Positions 11,656 through 19,429 of a stretch of DNA of 64,000 nucleotides are shown piece by piece. Numbering within the stretch: the first letter of the stretch is position 1; each line of letters begins with the position of its first letter. The translations under genes were made by a program, and so were the position numbers. Origin of the DNA: Eopsaltria australis (taxonomy: Eukaryota; Chordata; Aves; Passeriformes; Petroicidae); the NCBI GenBank assembly GCA_034509425.1, contig JAVTVJ010000509.1:180207-244206 (forward strand). Direction: 5' to 3'. Under the pieces are notes generated by a model. The model made no database searches, was not told the DNA's origin, and worked only from the letters and a program-made list of their open reading frames with translations.

Positions 11656-11682
11656 CTCCTCTCCGCCTCCCCCTTTTCTTTT
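11656..11682 (-). promoter_or_regulatory. E2 second polypurine tract between pol and env
   Basis: In sense the core AAAAGAAAAGGGGGAGG is the same as the 3' tract except for the last base, and similarity continues upstream (TTTAAGTAAAAG against TTTAAATAAAAG). Comparable tracts are at the same place in E3 and E4. A role as a second plus-strand primer, or origin as a scar of env acquisition, is inference. Confidence 0.6.
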
Positions 11683-11821
11683 ACTTAAATTAGGATACAA
11701 GGTGGGATAGGGTTATTACGGGACTGTTAGGTTGGGATATAAACAAGGAGAATAAGGTAAGTGAAGGGATATGGGGTTGGAACACAGGGTAGTCTTAGAG
11801 GGAGTGTCGTAGAGGGGTTAA

Positions 11822-14671
11822 TCATAAACTATGGCTTCTCTGTCTGGTATTCGCTGGTCGCTGATCGGTACACGTCATATCAGGTAAGTCCTTTCCCTTT
11901 CCATTTCTCCTTTTTCTTCTTTTCCATGCGACTGATGGATTGTTGTCGCTCTTATCCTTGTCTTTCCCACGATCCTCCACATACGGCTTCACATTTTTTG
12001 CCGGAATCCACCGCGGACCGCCTGGGGTGGAGACACATGCATACCCCCTCCCCCAGACGATTAACGGTGCGGGACCTAAAATTTGATGACTCTGCGGATC
12101 CTTAAACAGCACCGGCGGTCTTTCTGTCAATTTGGAATTTGTCGAATTCATGAAATGCCGGAAGACGGGGGGAGTTGGCTCACTATCAGAGCAATTTAAA
12201 AAATTTAACGTAAACAGAGCCTTGCAGAGGCGCTCAACGGGCGACTTCTCTCCTGCCTCTCCCCGCTGCTGTGTAAGGATGCGTTTAATATCTTGATGTT
12301 TCCTCTCAACTAACGCTTGTCCCGACGGAGAATGTGGAATTCCGGTCGTATGTTCTACTCCCCAGTTTTGAAAAAACTGACGCAAGGAGGCAGATACATA
12401 CGCCGGTCCGTTGTCTGTTTTAATCTGTTTTGGAATTCCCAAAACTGCAAATGCCATAGTAAAATGTTTTTTGGCATCTCTCGCCTTCTCTCCGGCATGA
12501 GCCGAGGCGAAGAGAGCGCCTGAAAATGTGTCTACTGACACGTGTATATATTTCAACTTCCCGAAAGGTGTAAAATGGGTGACATCTGATTGCCAAATCT
12601 CATTGGAGTTCAACCCCCTAGGGTTGACTCCTGCGTTGAATGTAGGTATTTGATAGGATTGACATGATGGACATGTGGCCACTATTGCCTTAGCTTGCTC
12701 CAAGGATAGGTGAAACATCCTACGGAGTGCTGGCGCATTCTGGTGAAAGAATTGATGGCTAAGGCGAGCCTGTGCGAATGTGTCAGGTACGGTACACTTC
12801 ATCACAGGCATCGCCAGAGCATCGGCTCTCGCATTGCCTTCAGATATAAAACCTGGCAAGCCAGAATGTGATCTTACGTGCATCACAAAATATTGATGCT
12901 GGCGGTGGGACAATAACATTACGAGCCGCGCAAGCAAACCAAATAATTTTTTATTTGGGACCTCTCTCAGTAAGGAATGCTCTGCTCTAGAAACTACTCC
13001 TGCCACATATGCCGAATCAGTTACGAGGTTGAGTGGCAGTTCCTCAAACCTCTCAAACACTCTAACTACAGCAGCTAGTTCAGCTATTTGAGGGGAACCC
13101 TCAACTATCTGAACTTCTTCGTCCCACTGGAGGGTCTCTGGATCTCTCCAAGTCAACACCGACTTATGAGAAGAGCCAGAGCCATCTGTAAAAACTGTTA
13201 GAGCATTCTTAATTGGTGTTTTACTTTGAGCCACATCAGGAGCCAATTTAAACTCAGTATTGAACAATTGGTGTTTTAGCTTTTGGTTGCCAATTTGGCC
13301 TGAGTAATTTTCGAGGGCAAGCTGGAGGTCCTCACTTTCTTGGAGCACTTCTTCAAAACTATTCTGCTTCCAAGGAACTTGGATGTACGCAAAATCACCT
13401 CCTGCTAGTACACGGAGCCGGTGCCGAGCCTTAATGATCAGCTCGGCCACCAATTCCTGTGGCCTTGTTATTGTCTTGGACGATGTGTGAGGCAAGAAAA
13501 TCCACTCAACGATTAGGAGCGACTCCTTGACCCCCTCGTCCCACTGAAAAATGAGACCATAATACCTTGGTGTCTTTCCCAGTACCATAAATCGGTACGG
13601 GAGAATCGGGTTAATTCTGTGTGCGTGTTTTGTGGAGATCGTAAACATTACCTTCTTGATGACCTGTTCGGCCTCTGGTGTCTCGGCTATTGGGGCGTCT
13701 AGGGCTTGTCCTCCTCGTAGCAGCTCAAATAAAGGTGACAACTCTGAAGTTTTCAGTCCGAGGAGCGGCCTGATCCAGTTTATCGATCCACACAGTTGAT
13801 GAAGTTCGTGCAAAGTTGACGGATGCTGCTCTAACTTCAGCAACTGCGGTGTTACTGTTGTCTCCTGGATCTTCATTCCCAAGTACTTCCAAGGTGGCAT
13901 CCTCTGTATCTTTTCGGGATGTACTTGCATTCCCACGTCCTCGATGGCCTTGACAACCTCCTTTAAGGCAGAGTCTAGAGTCTCTCGGTTAGGTGAGCAC
14001 ACTAGTACATCGTCCATATAATGATAAATCTTTGACTGTGGAAAGGTTTTCCTAACCGGGGAGAGCACCTCCGAGACATACCATTGGCAAATTGCTGGGG
14101 AATTTTTCATTCCTTGAGGCAATACGAGCCAATGATAATGTCTCATCGGTGCCTCCCGGTTTATGGAAGGCACTGAAAATGCAAATTTCGGCGCGTCGTC
14201 AGGGTGCAAAGGAATACTAAAAAAGCAGTCCTTAATGTCTATTATAGCTAGAGGCCAATTCTGCGGTAACATTGCAGGTGATGGGAGACCTGGTTGGAGG
14301 GGGCCCATTTCCTCCATCACTTTGTTCACTGCTCTTAGATCTTGTAGCAGCCGCCACTCGTTCTTTTTTGGTTTTTTGATAACAAAAACTGGAGTGTTCC
14401 AGGGGCTGGACGATGGCACAATGTGACCCTTAGCCAGTTGTTCGGCAACAAGGTCTTCTAGGGCGCGCAACTTCTCTCCTCTGAGGGGCCACTGCTCCAC
14501 CCTCACCGGCGTGTCAGTGAGCCACTTGATAGGTGGGGTGGAGCGCGCCGCAGTGGCCCCGACTAGAAATTCTGGGGTGTAAAAGGAATTTCTAGTCTCG
14601 CGCCCCATTGTGCCATCGCGTCCCTTCCCCATAACGTAAAACCTGAGGGGACAATATAGGGTTTTACGCAA
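11822..14671 (-). CDS. pol: E2 Pol (reverse transcriptase, RNase H, integrase)
   Basis: This frame is entered from pro by -1 frameshift at the GAATTTC heptamer (14566-14572). RT holds the class II run with [20 protein letters not shown] and YHYMDDVLVC (active-site YMDD). RNase H holds Asp in FTDGSGSSHKS, Glu in IAELAAVV, Asp in VTDSAYVAG and the final Asp in GNARADALA. Integrase has the HH-CC domain (LSHQFFHQ, ATCPSCQSY) and catalytic residues in WQSDVTH, KTDNGPAY and GQALVERKH, followed by the DNA-binding C-terminus (IVWGRGYACVST). A basic, charged tail ends the protein. No stop or frameshift is seen over 949 codons, so all catalytic residues are in place. Confidence 0.93.
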   Translation of the reverse strand: MRKTLYCPLRFYVMGKGRDGTMGRETRNSFYTPEFLVGATAARSTPPIKWLTDTPVRVEQWPLRGEKLRALEDLVAEQLAKGHIVPSSSPWNTPVFVIKKPKKNEWRLLQDLRAVNKVMEEMGPLQPGLPSPAMLPQNWPLAIIDIKDCFFSIPLHPDDAPKFAFSVPSINREAPMRHYHWLVLPQGMKNSPAICQWYVSEVLSPVRKTFPQSKIYHYMDDVLVCSPNRETLDSALKEVVKAIEDVGMQVHPEKIQRMPPWKYLGMKIQETTVTPQLLKLEQHPSTLHELHQLCGSINWIRPLLGLKTSELSPLFELLRGGQALDAPIAETPEAEQVIKKVMFTISTKHAHRINPILPYRFMVLGKTPRYYGLIFQWDEGVKESLLIVEWIFLPHTSSKTITRPQELVAELIIKARHRLRVLAGGDFAYIQVPWKQNSFEEVLQESEDLQLALENYSGQIGNQKLKHQLFNTEFKLAPDVAQSKTPIKNALTVFTDGSGSSHKSVLTWRDPETLQWDEEVQIVEGSPQIAELAAVVRVFERFEELPLNLVTDSAYVAGVVSRAEHSLLREVPNKKLFGLLARLVMLLSHRQHQYFVMHVRSHSGLPGFISEGNARADALAMPVMKCTVPDTFAQARLSHQFFHQNAPALRRMFHLSLEQAKAIVATCPSCQSYQIPTFNAGVNPRGLNSNEIWQSDVTHFTPFGKLKYIHVSVDTFSGALFASAHAGEKARDAKKHFTMAFAVLGIPKQIKTDNGPAYVSASLRQFFQNWGVEHTTGIPHSPSGQALVERKHQDIKRILTQQRGEAGEKSPVERLCKALFTLNFLNCSDSEPTPPVFRHFMNSTNSKLTERPPVLFKDPQSHQILGPAPLIVWGRGYACVSTPGGPRWIPAKNVKPYVEDRGKDKDKSDNNPSVAWKRRKRRNGKGKDLPDMTCTDQRPANTRQRSHSL

Positions 14672-15429
14672 GCTACCCGTCCTTCCGGACCCTCAATGGA
14701 GATGTTTGTGAGGCTCCTTTTGGGGGTAATTTGGCCACCCACTCCGACTAAGTTTCCTGGGGAAGGTTTTGTTCCCCATTCCGCTGGCCATTCTGTCTCT
14801 GCTATAACAGTGACGTCGGCGCCTGTATCTAGCATTCCCACTCGATCTATTTCGGAATGCCCATTTCGCAGTCTACATTGAAAAACAGGCTTGTCTTTTC
14901 CCACAACACTTGTCCACCACACACACGGTGTGCGAGCATTTCTAGGTATATTCTCGGGCAGCACAATCGCTTGTGCCAGCCAGGTACCTTTTGGAAGAAA
15001 CCATGGTATGTGGTTGGGTTGTATGGTCACTGCAATGTTCTTCCCTGGCGTGTAAGTCTTAACTTCAGGAATCACAAAGATCCCCGGTGGACTCTTATTG
15101 GAGTCACCAATAATTAATACAGTCACGGGTGTCATGGGTGGATTTTTAATTGTCGCAGGAACACGTTGGGTGTCATCACGCGTTATATGTTCAACAAAAG
15201 CACTCACCAATTGGAGTCTCTCAAATGGTGTAGGTGATAAGTCTCCTGGATAAAGCTGTTGGTGTTGGATGTTTCTAGGCTCTAATGGTGTAGTGTCGTC
15301 AGAGGTAGCAGTCCTTAATTTGTTGAAGGAGCGCGAGGCTGCTTCGCGCTCCCATCCTGGTTTCCCGACCAGTAGGGTGATGGTGTTTGAGGGATCCACC
15401 ATGGCATCGTTGGTGGGTACCATCCCCAC
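14563..15429 (-). CDS. pro: E2 Pro (retroviral protease with N-terminal dUTPase-like part)
   Basis: The frame is open over 288 codons but is reached only by -1 shifting from gag at GGGAAAC (15360-15366), so the true product starts as Gag-Pro. The C-terminal half is an aspartic protease with active site LDTGADVTVI and the flap-like GVGGQ. The preceding part (FVIPEVKTYTPG ... WLAQAIVLPE) resembles a worn dUTPase as found in pro of betaretroviruses; the usual dUTPase active-site motifs are not clear. The frame ends with TAG right after the pro-pol slip site. It overlaps gag by about 115 nt of open frame. Confidence 0.88.
   Translation of the reverse strand: MGMVPTNDAMVDPSNTITLLVGKPGWEREAASRSFNKLRTATSDDTTPLEPRNIQHQQLYPGDLSPTPFERLQLVSAFVEHITRDDTQRVPATIKNPPMTPVTVLIIGDSNKSPPGIFVIPEVKTYTPGKNIAVTIQPNHIPWFLPKGTWLAQAIVLPENIPRNARTPCVWWTSVVGKDKPVFQCRLRNGHSEIDRVGMLDTGADVTVIAETEWPAEWGTKPSPGNLVGVGGQITPKRSLTNISIEGPEGRVACVKPYIVPSGFTLWGRDAMAQWGARLEIPFTPQNF
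14566..14572 (-). promoter_or_regulatory. E2 pro-pol -1 frameshift heptamer
   Basis: In sense GAATTTC is read in the pro frame as AAT TTC and is followed at once by the pro stop TAG. The -1 frame reads GAA TTT CTA into Pol. The position is identical to GGATTTC in E3 and E4. It is similar in kind to the betaretrovirus GGATTTA site. Confidence 0.7.
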
Positions 15430-17513
15430 GGCGGAGGATTTGGTGGCGCTTGCGGTTGTGGTGCTGGTGGGAAAGACTTGGCAGAATTGTTAGCTTGAGT
15501 CTTATTCTTATTTAGTTTTGGTTTTTTACAGTCCTTTGCAAAATGTCCAGTTCCATTACAATTGAAACACTTTTGTTCTTGTTGACCTGCATTTGTCTTT
15601 GATGTCTCCTTAGTATATTGAGTTTCTACTGGATATGTCACTTTACATTTATGTCCACACATTTTTGATTCATTCCCTGGTACACGTGGTTTAATTTGTG
15701 CACACTTTTCTGTAATTTGCTCAATCGTTGGTGGGGGGTCAATGGGAAACATCTCAATAACTCGTTTACACTGTTCATTCGCATTTTCTTTAGCTAATTC
15801 AGTTAGCATTTCTCTCAGCATCACTGGATTGCTGATAGCTTTACTCATCGCCTCCCTGAGGCGATCCACAAAGGCTGTGAAATTCTCATCCGGGCCTTGC
15901 CGGATCGTTGTGTAACTAACTGGAGGCCCCATGTCAATAGACATGGTGAACAAAATGTTTTTTGCTGCTAACTGTACATCCCTTAGTATTTCCTCTGGAA
16001 TGTTATTTGCTTGGTCACGAGGTTTGGATTGATTCCCCTCCCCCACAAGATGGTCTATAGTAATATTGGCTTTATATGGGTCACCTTTATATGATTCAAG
16101 CAACTTTGTTAATTCTCTTCTCCATCTTTTGTCCCATATCCAGTAGTGACTCTCAACTAAAAGACTTGACATCAGCGTTTTGATGTCATCAGGTACTAAG
16201 ACAGATGTTTTAAAGGTTGCATTTATAAGTCCTTTAAAATATGCTGAATCTCTTCCAAATTCTTTTGAGGCTTTACAGATTTCTTTTATCGGTTGTTGTG
16301 GGAGAGGCTCCCATCTGGGATTGGCACCTGTCCTATTGTATGTCACTGGTGCTACAATGGGTGTGGGCAAGGCTGCTGCCAAGGCTTGTTGGCTATAGGC
16401 TTCAGGCACACCCCCTTCCGGTGTAGACCCGTGGGAACCGAAAGCCTGGGCGTGGGAAAGTGGAAGGGGGGCGGGGTTCCCAGGGGAGGAGACCGGGAGG
16501 TGGGCGGGGTGCGCGACGGCAGGGGTGGAGGGTGTTGGGGGGTGGAGCTGGGAAGGAGGGAGGGGACCCGTAGGATTGACATCGCCGGCCGCAGAGGGTG
16601 GGACCGACGCGTGACCAATCGACGCCAAGGGGGTAGGGCTAGGGAAGGGGGTTAGGGGGTTCCCGCCGCCATCTCCCGCGCATGCGCCCTGAATTCCGCA
16701 TTGCGGCAAAACTAATTCAACGGTATACCGTGGCGCAGTGAAAATTCCCCTGCCGCCATTTCCCGATGGCGCAGTAAGAATTCCCCCGCCGCCATTTCCC
16801 GATGGCGCAGTAAGAATTCCCCCGCCGCCATCTCCCGATGGCGCAGTAAGAATTCCCCCGCCGCCATCTCCCGATGGCGCAGTAAGAATTCCCCCGCCGC
16901 CATCTCCCGATGGCGCGGGTTTAAATTCTATTAAACTATTATAACGTGGGGAGGGACACACAACCGGTGCAACTGGGGACGGAGGGAAAGGAATAAGGGC
17001 TGGGGTGGGATCTGTCTTGGGTGGATCCGTCCCAGGACAGAAGGGGTCGGTGGGATCACGAACAGAATCGGAGCTTCTGTGGCTCCGGATTTCTCCCTCA
17101 CGCTGCTCGCTAATGAGGGGTATCCTGCCGTGTTCCACACCGGAGGGAAGAGGGATCGGGTTAGTGGCATTAGGTTCACTTTTCGGAGAAGGGGGAACAG
17201 CTTTATCTAAACCAGAACTCTTCTCCCCGTTGTTAGATAAAACTCGATAAATCGCGATTTGTAACCCGAAAAATTTCTGAACTGCAAATCGCCCTTCGCT
17301 GTCACATTCGTTCAGTTTAAATCCTACACGATCCAAAAATTCTAAAGTAAAAACCTCTTTTGGTGCTTCAAAAGAAACATTTTCAACTACCCACTTTACA
17401 AATTTCCTTAATAACTTTTTGTCAAATTTTTCCCCTGAAGTAACTAACTGAACTTTTAAACCATAATAAATAAATGAAAGCTCCTTTTCCCTCTTAGCAA
17501 GGTGGTTGCCCAT
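15315..17513 (-). CDS. gag: E2 Gag polyprotein
   Basis: This is the structural polyprotein. I chose the ATG at 17513 because it gives MGNHLAK, with Gly2 for myristoylation; the frame is open further upstream only through the primer site. The matrix region is followed by a long Pro/Ser/Gly-rich linker with five 12-residue repeats (APSGDGGGGILT type, 16731-16910). The capsid has the major homology region (RQGPDENFTAFVDRLREAM, near 15850-15905). One CCHC zinc knuckle, CFNCNGTGHFAKDC, lies near 15533-15574. The tail is rich in P and W. At 732 codons it is long for the family because of the linker. I see no PPxY or PTAP late-domain motif, unlike E4. Confidence 0.9.
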   Translation of the reverse strand: MGNHLAKREKELSFIYYGLKVQLVTSGEKFDKKLLRKFVKWVVENVSFEAPKEVFTLEFLDRVGFKLNECDSEGRFAVQKFFGLQIAIYRVLSNNGEKSSGLDKAVPPSPKSEPNATNPIPLPSGVEHGRIPLISEQREGEIRSHRSSDSVRDPTDPFCPGTDPPKTDPTPALIPFPPSPVAPVVCPSPRYNSLIEFKPAPSGDGGGGILTAPSGDGGGGILTAPSGDGGGGILTAPSGNGGGGILTAPSGNGGRGIFTAPRYTVELVLPQCGIQGACAGDGGGNPLTPFPSPTPLASIGHASVPPSAAGDVNPTGPLPPSQLHPPTPSTPAVAHPAHLPVSSPGNPAPLPLSHAQAFGSHGSTPEGGVPEAYSQQALAAALPTPIVAPVTYNRTGANPRWEPLPQQPIKEICKASKEFGRDSAYFKGLINATFKTSVLVPDDIKTLMSSLLVESHYWIWDKRWRRELTKLLESYKGDPYKANITIDHLVGEGNQSKPRDQANNIPEEILRDVQLAAKNILFTMSIDMGPPVSYTTIRQGPDENFTAFVDRLREAMSKAISNPVMLREMLTELAKENANEQCKRVIEMFPIDPPPTIEQITEKCAQIKPRVPGNESKMCGHKCKVTYPVETQYTKETSKTNAGQQEQKCFNCNGTGHFAKDCKKPKLNKNKTQANNSAKSFPPAPQPQAPPNPPPWGWYPPTMPWWIPQTPSPYWSGNQDGSAKQPRAPSTN
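15328..15352 (-). promoter_or_regulatory. E2 frameshift-stimulating stem-loop
   Basis: A perfect 9-bp stem (GGAGCGCGA pairing with TCGCGCTCC) around a 7-nt loop begins 7 nt after the slip site on the minus strand. Distance and strength are those of a -1 frameshift stimulator. A pseudoknot was not tested. Confidence 0.85.
15360..15366 (-). promoter_or_regulatory. E2 gag-pro -1 frameshift site GGGAAAC
   Basis: The heptamer reads G GGA AAC in the gag frame, a canonical XXXYYYZ slip site of the kind used in some betaretroviruses. Its last base lies 45 nt from the start of the last gag codon block, the same offset as in E3 and E4. Confidence 0.9.
16731..16910 (-). repeat. Five tandem 36-bp units inside E2 gag
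   Basis: Units start at 16731, 16767, 16803, 16839 and 16875 and are nearly identical. They encode five copies of a 12-residue unit (APSGDGGGGILT, with D to N in some). The array keeps the gag frame. Confidence 0.93.
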
Positions 17514-17869
17514 CCTTACTATAGAAGAAAACTCCCCCACCTTAAACTTAAAAAAAAAAACGCGGCGGAACAAAGTCCAAGCACTCACTTGCTCTGCGAA
17601 TTCTTCTCCGAATTCTTTTTCGCCGGCTTCTTCAAATTCCCCTCTCTTCTCGAGGGTCCCCTCTCTTGTCGAGGGCAAACCACCAAAAGAAATCCAACGA
17701 AATGGGGGGGCCTTTGTGGAGTGAGCTGCTTTCCCGCTCCCAGAGCCGGGGGTCGCAGCTCGACCTGCAGAAGCTGCTTTCTTAAACGAAAGGCAGCTCC
17801 GCAGGGAGTGGCCCGCAACGGCGTCTTCGCTGCTGGTAGCGAGCTGTCTTTCATGATTCCTCCAGGAAC

Positions 17870-17887
17870 CACTCACGTTGGGCGCCA
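17870..17887 (-). other. E2 primer binding site, tRNA-Lys1,2 type
   Basis: In sense TGGCGCCCAACGTGAGTG lies 2 nt after the 5' LTR. It matches the tRNA-Lys1,2 primer complement over the first 14 bases. Confidence 0.88.
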
Positions 17888-17889
17888 AC

Positions 17890-18539
17890 TGTAAAGTTTT
17901 ATATTATTTTTCGGTGTAATACCTACTCGTCCTCCGATCCCAGGCACGGTGCCTCTGCTCGGTGGTTGCCTTCCTCACCACTGTGCTACCTCAACCCCCT
18001 GTCCGTTAGGATGAGAGCCGAGGGAAACCCGAGGATTCCACACAGGGAGGAAGGCGTGGAGGGTCGTCTTGGGTTTGGTTCAGGAGGAATCACAAAGGCA
18101 GGAGCGACTCTAAGCTTCAGGCAACAGAGGAGTTTATTCCCTGGAACCCCAAAGTCAAAAGAGCCCCGACTAGCTCTCGACAGCAACTTATGTAGTACAA
18201 TAAACAACCAATCAGGGTAAAGGCTTGGGGTGGGATTAAGGCGGGAGCTTTCAACAGCAGCAAATAATATAGAAACAGGGGAGTGGATTGGGGATAACAA
18301 CAAATCATAAACAGGGGTACAGAGAACTTTCCAGAACAACCTGTCAATCACCTTTGTGATAGACAAATAACATATTCAATAGGAACAAGGGGTGTCAACT
18401 TTGGGTGTTAACTGGGGTGTGACTACAACCAGGCTAAACCATGGATGTTTTTATAGCAGAGGGGCGACTCCCCGATGGACCAATCCACCAGGAAGTCCTC
18501 AAGCCCCTAGGTCTCGTTTCTATATTGACAACTGCCACA
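17890..18539 (-). repeat. E2 5' LTR
   Basis: This copy is 650 bp and pairs with 9676-10325, differing at about 14 bases. It provides the promoter for minus-strand transcription of E2. The duplicated host hexamer GTAAGT (18540-18545) follows directly. Confidence 0.93.
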
Positions 18540-18857
18540 GTAAGTAGCAGAAGGGACATGAGCTGACGCAGAACGAATTTCGGTGAGGAGCAAGAAAAAG
18601 GCCACAATGAACAGGGATGGTGTCAGTGCTTGACCATCAAGTTTACTATTCCTCCTGCCCTGACCCCACATTCTGCTGGAATGGAGACCACCTGGAAGGA
18701 TGTGAAAGGACAGGAGATAGTAGCTAATGTTATGGGGATGGTTTAAGGATGTAGCTTAAATTGCATGTGTGAGTAGGAAAGGATTCTAGTAATGAGACTA
18801 TGTAGATTATATGGGATCTGAGCATGATGCAAATGGTATGGAACAAGGGGTAGAGAT
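18540..18857 (+). other. E1 3' remnant between E2 and the E1 3' LTR
   Basis: About 320 bp of E1 sequence with no env-like frame. It ends in a purine-rich stretch (GGAACAAGGGGTAGAGA, about 18840-18856) directly before the 3' LTR, which is the likely E1 polypurine tract. Confidence 0.75.
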
Positions 18858-19424
18858 TGTATTGGGTCTGACTGGGGGAAAGCTCACAGCCCTTACAGTG
18901 CTGTGCTTTGTATTGGTAGCTGGTGTTGATAACAGAGCAGTGTTTTGGCTACTGCCAAGCAGTGCTGTCCCTCTGACATTCCTTCCCCCACTGAAGGGGA
19001 TGGGGGGGCAAGATCCTGGGAGGGGACACGAGCAGGCCAGCTGACCCCAGTCAGCCAAAGGGATATTCCATACCATATGACATCAGCTCAGATATATAAG
19101 GGAAGGAAGAGAGGGGGAGAGGGAGGCACTCAGGACTTGTCCATGTTTGCCTTCTTGAACAGCCATTACGTGTGCTGAAGCCCTGCTTCCCAGAAAGTGT
19201 CCGGACATCACTGCTGATGGGAAGTAGAGATTGATTGTTTTTCTCTTCAGCTCTTGCGTGCGCAAATCTCTTCTTGCTTTCTCTATTTTCCTGCTGTAAT
19301 AAAACTGCCTTATCTTGCCCTGGTAGTTTTTTTCCATATTATTCTCTCCCCTCTCCCAGTGGGAGAGGGAGTGATAGAGTGACTGAGTGGGCACCTGGCA
19401 CCTAGCTGGGGTCAACCCATGACA
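18858..19424 (+). repeat. E1 3' LTR
   Basis: Paired copy of 3970-4540, with the same TATATAAG and AATAAA boxes. Differences cluster in the part after the TATA box. CCACA (19425-19429) follows as the target duplication. Confidence 0.9.
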
Positions 19425-19429
19425 CCACA

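Larger units (their letters stand above)
9676..18539 (-). mobile_element. Provirus E2, class II ERV with all four genes open, nested in E1
   Basis: Two 650-bp LTRs (9676-10325 and 17890-18539) flank an interior with, in sense order, primer site, gag, pro, pol, env and polypurine tract. The perfect 6-bp duplication GTAAGT lies in E1 sequence, so E2 came second. I count about 14 substitutions and no gaps between the LTRs (about 2%), the lowest of the four proviruses here. Gag (732 codons), Pro, Pol (949-codon frame) and Env (449 codons) have no internal stop. The Lys1,2-type primer site, single zinc knuckle and two frameshift sites are alpha/betaretrovirus-like, and Env is of the alpharetrovirus kind. 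Whether it is active cannot be told from sequence alone. Confidence 0.93.
3970..19424 (+). mobile_element. Provirus E1, class III (ERV-L-like), interrupted by nested provirus E2
   Basis: The provirus runs from a 571-bp 5' LTR (3970-4540) to a 567-bp 3' LTR (18858-19424), with the direct repeat CCACA on both sides (3965-3969 and 19425-19429). The two LTRs differ at roughly 30 positions (about 5-6%, by eye), so it is an old insertion. Its own interior is 4541-9675 plus 18540-18857: a tRNA-Lys3-type primer site, a decayed gag, a decayed pro-pol and no env. The RT and integrase resemble class III elements (for example the PTICHGL stretch after LPQGW), and env-less structure is usual for ERV-L. 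Class III assignment is from family knowledge; a search against avian ERV libraries was not possible. Provirus E2 sits between pol and the 3' LTR. Confidence 0.85.

Noticed and set aside
17514..17888. Longer E2 gag start extending to the LTR border
   Set aside because: The extension begins at a TTG and translates the primer binding site. The Met-Gly ATG at 17513 is the sensible start.
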